Part shown: one piece after another, positions 61,438-64,000 of the stretch
Layout: each line of letters opens with the position of its first letter
Numbering within the stretch: position 1 is the first letter of the stretch
Assembly: GCA_013396635.1 (NCBI GenBank)
Contig: WBMW01005902.1
Span: 992,001 to 1,056,000, forward strand
Origin: Penelope pileata
Taxonomy: Eukaryota > Chordata > Aves > Galliformes > Cracidae
Reading direction: 5' to 3'
DNA: 64,000 nucleotides
Program-made: the position numbers and the translations under genes
The notes under the pieces: model-generated
Databases searched by the model: none
Seen by the model: only the letters and a program-made list of their open reading frames with translations
Told to the model about the DNA's origin: nothing

Positions 61438-62292
61438 TGTGATGGTGTGCTCCTTGTCCCATTCCCCTCACCCAGTCTTATTGTTGTACCCAGGGCCTAG
61501 CGCATACAATGAGATACAAAAGACCTTGTCCTTAGAACTAATAACAATGTTATGTTTCACATAACTCCTTTGCAGTTAATAATGACCATATTGTCTCAGA
61601 CTGGATGCTCAGAGAACTGATAAGAGACACCTAGTTCAACAGGTCCTAATCTAAATTGCATGACTACAAATCAATCTTCTTAACTACTCTGCAAATAAAA
61701 CAGCAAAATTGCTTCAAACAGATTTTTTTCCAATCCCAGGCAAAGTACCCAAGGGGTTAATAAGTTTTGACTTACACAACCAACAAGTAGCAGCCTCCTA
61801 CCAAGAAGATGCTCCTACAAAGAACAGCATCTCTGAGATAGATCACTCCTCTCTGTTGCTGGCCCTTAAATGAGCCCAGGGCAGCCCCACCCTGGGTCCA
61901 CCCCTTCCAGTCAGGTGGGGAATACATGTGCAAAGAATTTGCCTGTGCTCCGCAAACTGTGCTCCTCAGGCCAGCTACAGCCTTTACTCCAGGTGCTCAA
62001 TCACAGGTTCAGGCCATGACTTAGCATTTCCCCTACATTACCCCATTAATAGTGAGCAACCTAAGAACTCCTTTGAGAGTTCTTGCAAACAGCTGGCTAC
62101 ACACCAGCATCTCCCCTTGAGTAGGGACATGGTGATACCTTGCTGACAGATCTTTGCTATGTGATTTATTGTTTTTAAGGAATACTAGCTTTGCTAAGAT
62201 TTGATCTTAGATTCATTGTGTACTCCTACCCTCTGTGTAGCAAATAGTCAAGGATATCTAGCCATTCTGAATCTTAAGTTACTGCCCTCATG

Positions 62293-62318
62293 GTTCAAAT
62301 TACCACATTAATTTGAAC
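62293..62318. repeat. Perfect 10-bp stem-loop in the LTR
   Basis: GTTCAAATTA, loop CCACAT, TAATTTGAAC. Lies just before the first AATAAA. Confidence 0.85.
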
Positions 62319-62326
62319 GATGAACC

Positions 62327-62361
62327 AATAAATATTAAGATATTTATTTTATATCAATAAA
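62327..62361 (+). terminator. Two candidate polyadenylation signals of the LTR
   Basis: AATAAA at 62327-62332 and 62356-62361, followed within 40 bp by TCTTTCTGTCTTTCTCTTAC and GTGCGTAGTG. In plus orientation this would be the R/U5 end of the LTR. Usage is inferred only. Confidence 0.45.
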
Positions 62362-62367
62362 TATCTT
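62337..62367. repeat. Perfect 12-bp stem-loop containing AATAAA
   Basis: AAGATATTTATT, loop TTATATC, AATAAATATCTT. The second AATAAA (62356-62361) is part of the right arm, so a transcript would fold the signal into a stem, as in some retroviral polyadenylation hairpins. Confidence 0.85.
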
Positions 62368-62416
62368 TCTGTCTTTCTCTTACAAGTGCGTAGTGCTTTA
62401 GTCTCTACCTGTGATA

Positions 62417-62692
62417 GGTGACAGTGACAGGACCCCAAGGGAATGGCACGGAGCTGATCAGGGGAGGGTCAGGCTGGGGGATTAGGAAAGGTTTCTGCAT
62501 CAGAGGGCAGCGGGCACAGACCAGGCTCCCCAGGACAGTGGTCATGGCCCCATCCTGCCAGAGTTCAAGGCGCATTTGGATAATGCTGTCAGGCACGGGG
62601 TTTGGATTTTGGGTGGTCCTGTGTGGAGCCAGGAGTTGACTCAAAGATCTTTGTGGGTCCCTTTCAACTTGGGATGTCCTGTGATAGGCCAT
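62417..62692 (+). mobile_element. CR1 LINE, 3' part of the interrupted copy
   Basis: Resumes with GGTGACAGTGACAGGACCCC, AAGGGAATGGCACGGAGCTG, GGGGAGGGTCAGGCTGGGGG, CAGGACAGTGGTCATGGCCC and GGGTCCCTTTCAACTTGGGA, ending at TGTCCTGTGATAG. Colinear with 61085-61437; the two are one insertion. Confidence 0.93.
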
Positions 62693-64000
62693 GCTTTGCC
62701 GTGGTCTAACCCATCCTTTCTATGTTACTCCTCATACACAGGATATTTGGAGTGTGCATGAATGCTGGTCTTACTCCATGTGCACACCACCTAAAATAAG
62801 GAGATCTTAGTCCATGACTCTGTCTTAGCAGATTTGCTGTAGGATTAAGTGAAGAAAAAATACACTAAATTATTCAACCATCTACTACTAATAAAAGAAT
62901 GTTAAACAAGAACAGACAACGTCTTTCTCTGATTCTTTCACAACACCATTACCTTTTTCTCTAGACTCAGCATCCATTCTGGCAGTCAGAGTTTTGCTTA
63001 GTGCAATTCCCCCAGCAGCTGTTTGAACACAGTGTTATTTGTCTCCTACCTAAATTTAACTTCATGCTCCTCTATGCCATTAGGTAGCTGTCTTACTGCA
63101 CATCAGAAATCCCTGTGTGTCTGTTGTGGATGGAGAGACTCAACTACAGCTTCCAAAATGCGCTCCCCAGAAAAAAATGGAAATAAGTGGAGGCTGGAGT
63201 GCTCTAAAGAGGACTGAGTGCAGTGCCTTTCTGTGCAGCTCTCCTCTGAGGTACCTGGGAAGGTAAGACACCTGGGATGTGCTAACAAGAGGGCTAAGCT
63301 AAGCCTTGGGTAAGAAGATGAAGAGTTGATGTGACACACTTATGTGTGTGACCTTAGAAGTCAACCTCAGTGCCAGCAGTGTGTATCAAGACTGAAACTC
63401 AAAGGCGACTGCATGCTGTTGGTTTCCGCAAAAAAGGCCTTTATGCATTTGTAAAAATATGTGTATTCACCTCTGTACTGGCAACCAATAGCAGCAAATC
63501 CATATAACGTGATAGTTTTATCCAAACAATACAGACATCTTGACTTTTTTCACATTAAACAATCATCTTCGAAGGAAGAACAGGTACTAGTCAACCTATT
63601 CCATAGCAGAGAGCAGCCATTAGGCCAGCATCATCCTACCTCCAGCATGCCTCAGCAAGTGAGAACAAAGATTGAACCTATGCAACATTCAGAAGTACGA
63701 GTATCTACCACGTGTTAAACTCAGTTCTGTCACACTTCTTTTTTCTGCTGCTCTAAAACAAGCTCTCAGCAATATGCTCCAAAGAAGAACCCAACTTCCA
63801 TCACTTCTGAGGCTCCCTACAGTTTATTTGGTGTCCCACTACAAGGAGAACAACTGAAAATCAGAAATAATTTATTGCGCTGTTAAGTGATGAAAGTAAC
63901 TACATGTTGTATACTTCTTGTCTGAACAAAGATGGTATAGTTGCTTTGAAATAGTCAAAAAAATAAAAAAATAAAAACAAGTTGGAGCAGAATTTCTTAA
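62693..64000. other. Non-coding DNA, no feature seen
   Basis: Short ORFs only; ends in an A-rich (AAAAAT)-like run at 63957-63978. Confidence 0.6.

Larger units (their letters stand above)
61438..62416 (+). mobile_element. LTR-like insertion (979 bp) inside CR1, probably a solo LTR
   Basis: Starts TGTGATGGTGTGC and ends CTACCTGTGATA. It is bounded by a 5-bp GGTGA duplication that cleanly splits a CR1. Size, TG start, 5-bp duplication, two AATAAA signals near the right end (62327 and 62356) and a short CT-rich stretch after them fit a retroviral solo LTR in plus orientation. The end is TA rather than the canonical CA, which may be a mutation. No internal retroviral sequence is present. I cannot name the family. 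Confidence 0.65.

Overview
This is AT-rich (roughly 40% GC by eye) non-coding DNA from a bird, most likely a galliform close to chicken. The evidence is the repeat content. There are many truncated CR1 LINEs with the avian 3' end (tandem ATTCTATG-type tails next to a GGAAGGGACC-type block). There is a short deleted mariner with the look of the galliform Galluhop family, plus ERV-L-like LTR and leader fragments of avian type. No mammalian Alu or L1 was seen. There is no bacterial-style gene organisation: almost all open frames are short chance ORFs or ORFs inside repeats.  One feature looks like real protein-coding sequence: a 306-nt internal exon on the minus strand (32459-32764). It has a branch-point-like CTAAC, a pyrimidine-rich tract, a CAG acceptor and an AAA|GTAAGA donor, and is phase 0 at both ends (102 codons). 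It encodes a basic/aromatic N-terminal half and a Ser/Thr/Asn-rich C-terminal half. I do not recognise the gene. The lack of any other convincing exon suggests the rest of the window is large-intron DNA of that gene, perhaps with flanking intergenic DNA.  Layout: 0-18 kb, a probable solo ERV-L-type LTR (2393-3236), a possible MIR relic near 9.05 kb, otherwise unique AT-rich DNA. 18-30 kb, five CR1 copies in both orientations and a cluster of three palindromes at 22.1 kb. 30-36 kb, long poly-T/poly-A tracts, the exon, a MIR-like SINE and a permuted pair of CR1 fragments. 36-46 kb, mostly unique, with an (AC)n microsatellite, a CpG-containing block at 43.45-43.7 kb and the longest ORF of the window (218 codons, minus). 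45.8-48.4 kb, an old CR1, a perfect 11-bp hairpin, an orphan ERV leader, a MIR-like SINE and a mariner. 48-57 kb, mostly unique, with one ambiguous base (51781). 57-64 kb, two CR1 copies and a CR1 split by a 979-bp LTR-like insertion with a 5-bp target duplication.  No complete gene, structural RNA gene, CRISPR or convincing novel multi-gene system is visible. The most interesting items are the unidentified symmetric exon, the nested LTR with two adjacent hairpins at its polyadenylation region, the palindrome cluster and the rearranged CR1 pair. All family names come from recalled consensus sequences, not from a database search.
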